Source: Balanoglossus misakiensis
Lineage: Eukaryota; Hemichordata
NCBI GenBank assembly: GCA_040954595.2
Contig: CM082594.2
Span: 11,036,001-11,100,000, forward strand
DNA length: 64,000 nucleotides
Reading direction: 5' to 3'
Shown piece by piece: positions 63,980 through 64,000 of the stretch. Position numbers and translations under genes: made by a program. The notes under the pieces were generated by a model. The model made no database searches. It saw only the letters and a list, made by a program, of their open reading frames with translations, and was not told the DNA's origin. Position 1 is the first letter of the stretch, and the number at the start of each line of letters is the position of its first letter.

Positions 63980-64000
63980 GTATAGTATCTACATTGCTAC

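Overview
This is eukaryotic, intron-rich DNA from an animal. Every confident gene is split by GT-AG introns of roughly 80-2,900 bases, the promoters carry TATA boxes, and the proteins are secreted extracellular types: fasciclin/FAS1, C-type lectin, and a gel-forming mucin with VWD-C8-TIL blocks, sushi, F5/8C, EGF and WxxW (CysD) domains. This repertoire, the MITE-like elements and the microsatellites suggest an invertebrate deuterostome, most likely a cephalochordate (amphioxus). That assignment is inference; a hemichordate or another invertebrate is not excluded.

Layout. 1-4629 has no recognisable gene but holds a perfect (ATC)40 microsatellite. 4630-6485 and 9312-12013 are two tandem, same-strand, five-exon genes for small secreted proteins with two FAS1 domains each (305 and 304 aa). 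They share exon structure and intron phases, and a 62-bp identical tract suggests gene conversion. 12054-12195 is a small TTAA-flanked inverted-repeat element. 12535-13437 is a 903-bp non-autonomous DNA transposon with perfect 41-bp inverted ends and a TAA target duplication, just beyond the stop codon of a minus-strand C-type lectin gene (13505-14723) that contains a 10-nt microexon. 14892-23073 looks gene-free.

From 23256 to the right edge runs one gene on the plus strand. I rebuilt 30 exons with consistent phases at every junction (29,713 coding nt, at least 9,904 aa, 3' end outside the window). Domain order is signal peptide, basic furin-like site, sushi, F5/8C (discoidin), EGF, sushi, then the D1-D2-D'-D3 assembly of von Willebrand factor and gel-forming mucins, a Thr/Pro-rich segment, WxxW domain 1, a giant repeat region, WxxW domain 2, and a TIL/VWC-like region.

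The outstanding feature is exon 27 (39385-62922): one uninterrupted 23,538-nt exon with eight tandem, in-frame, nearly identical units of exactly 2,880 bp (960 aa). Each unit is made of dozens of degenerate 12-18-residue sub-repeats around a (T/S)PE-hydrophobic-hydrophobic-T pattern. This differs from ordinary Pro/Thr/Ser mucin repeats and may form short amphipathic helices. The combination of a sushi-F5/8C-EGF-sushi N-terminus, a full D1-D3 polymerisation module and this macro-repeat is the best candidate here for an undescribed system, presumably a giant secreted mucus or matrix polymer.
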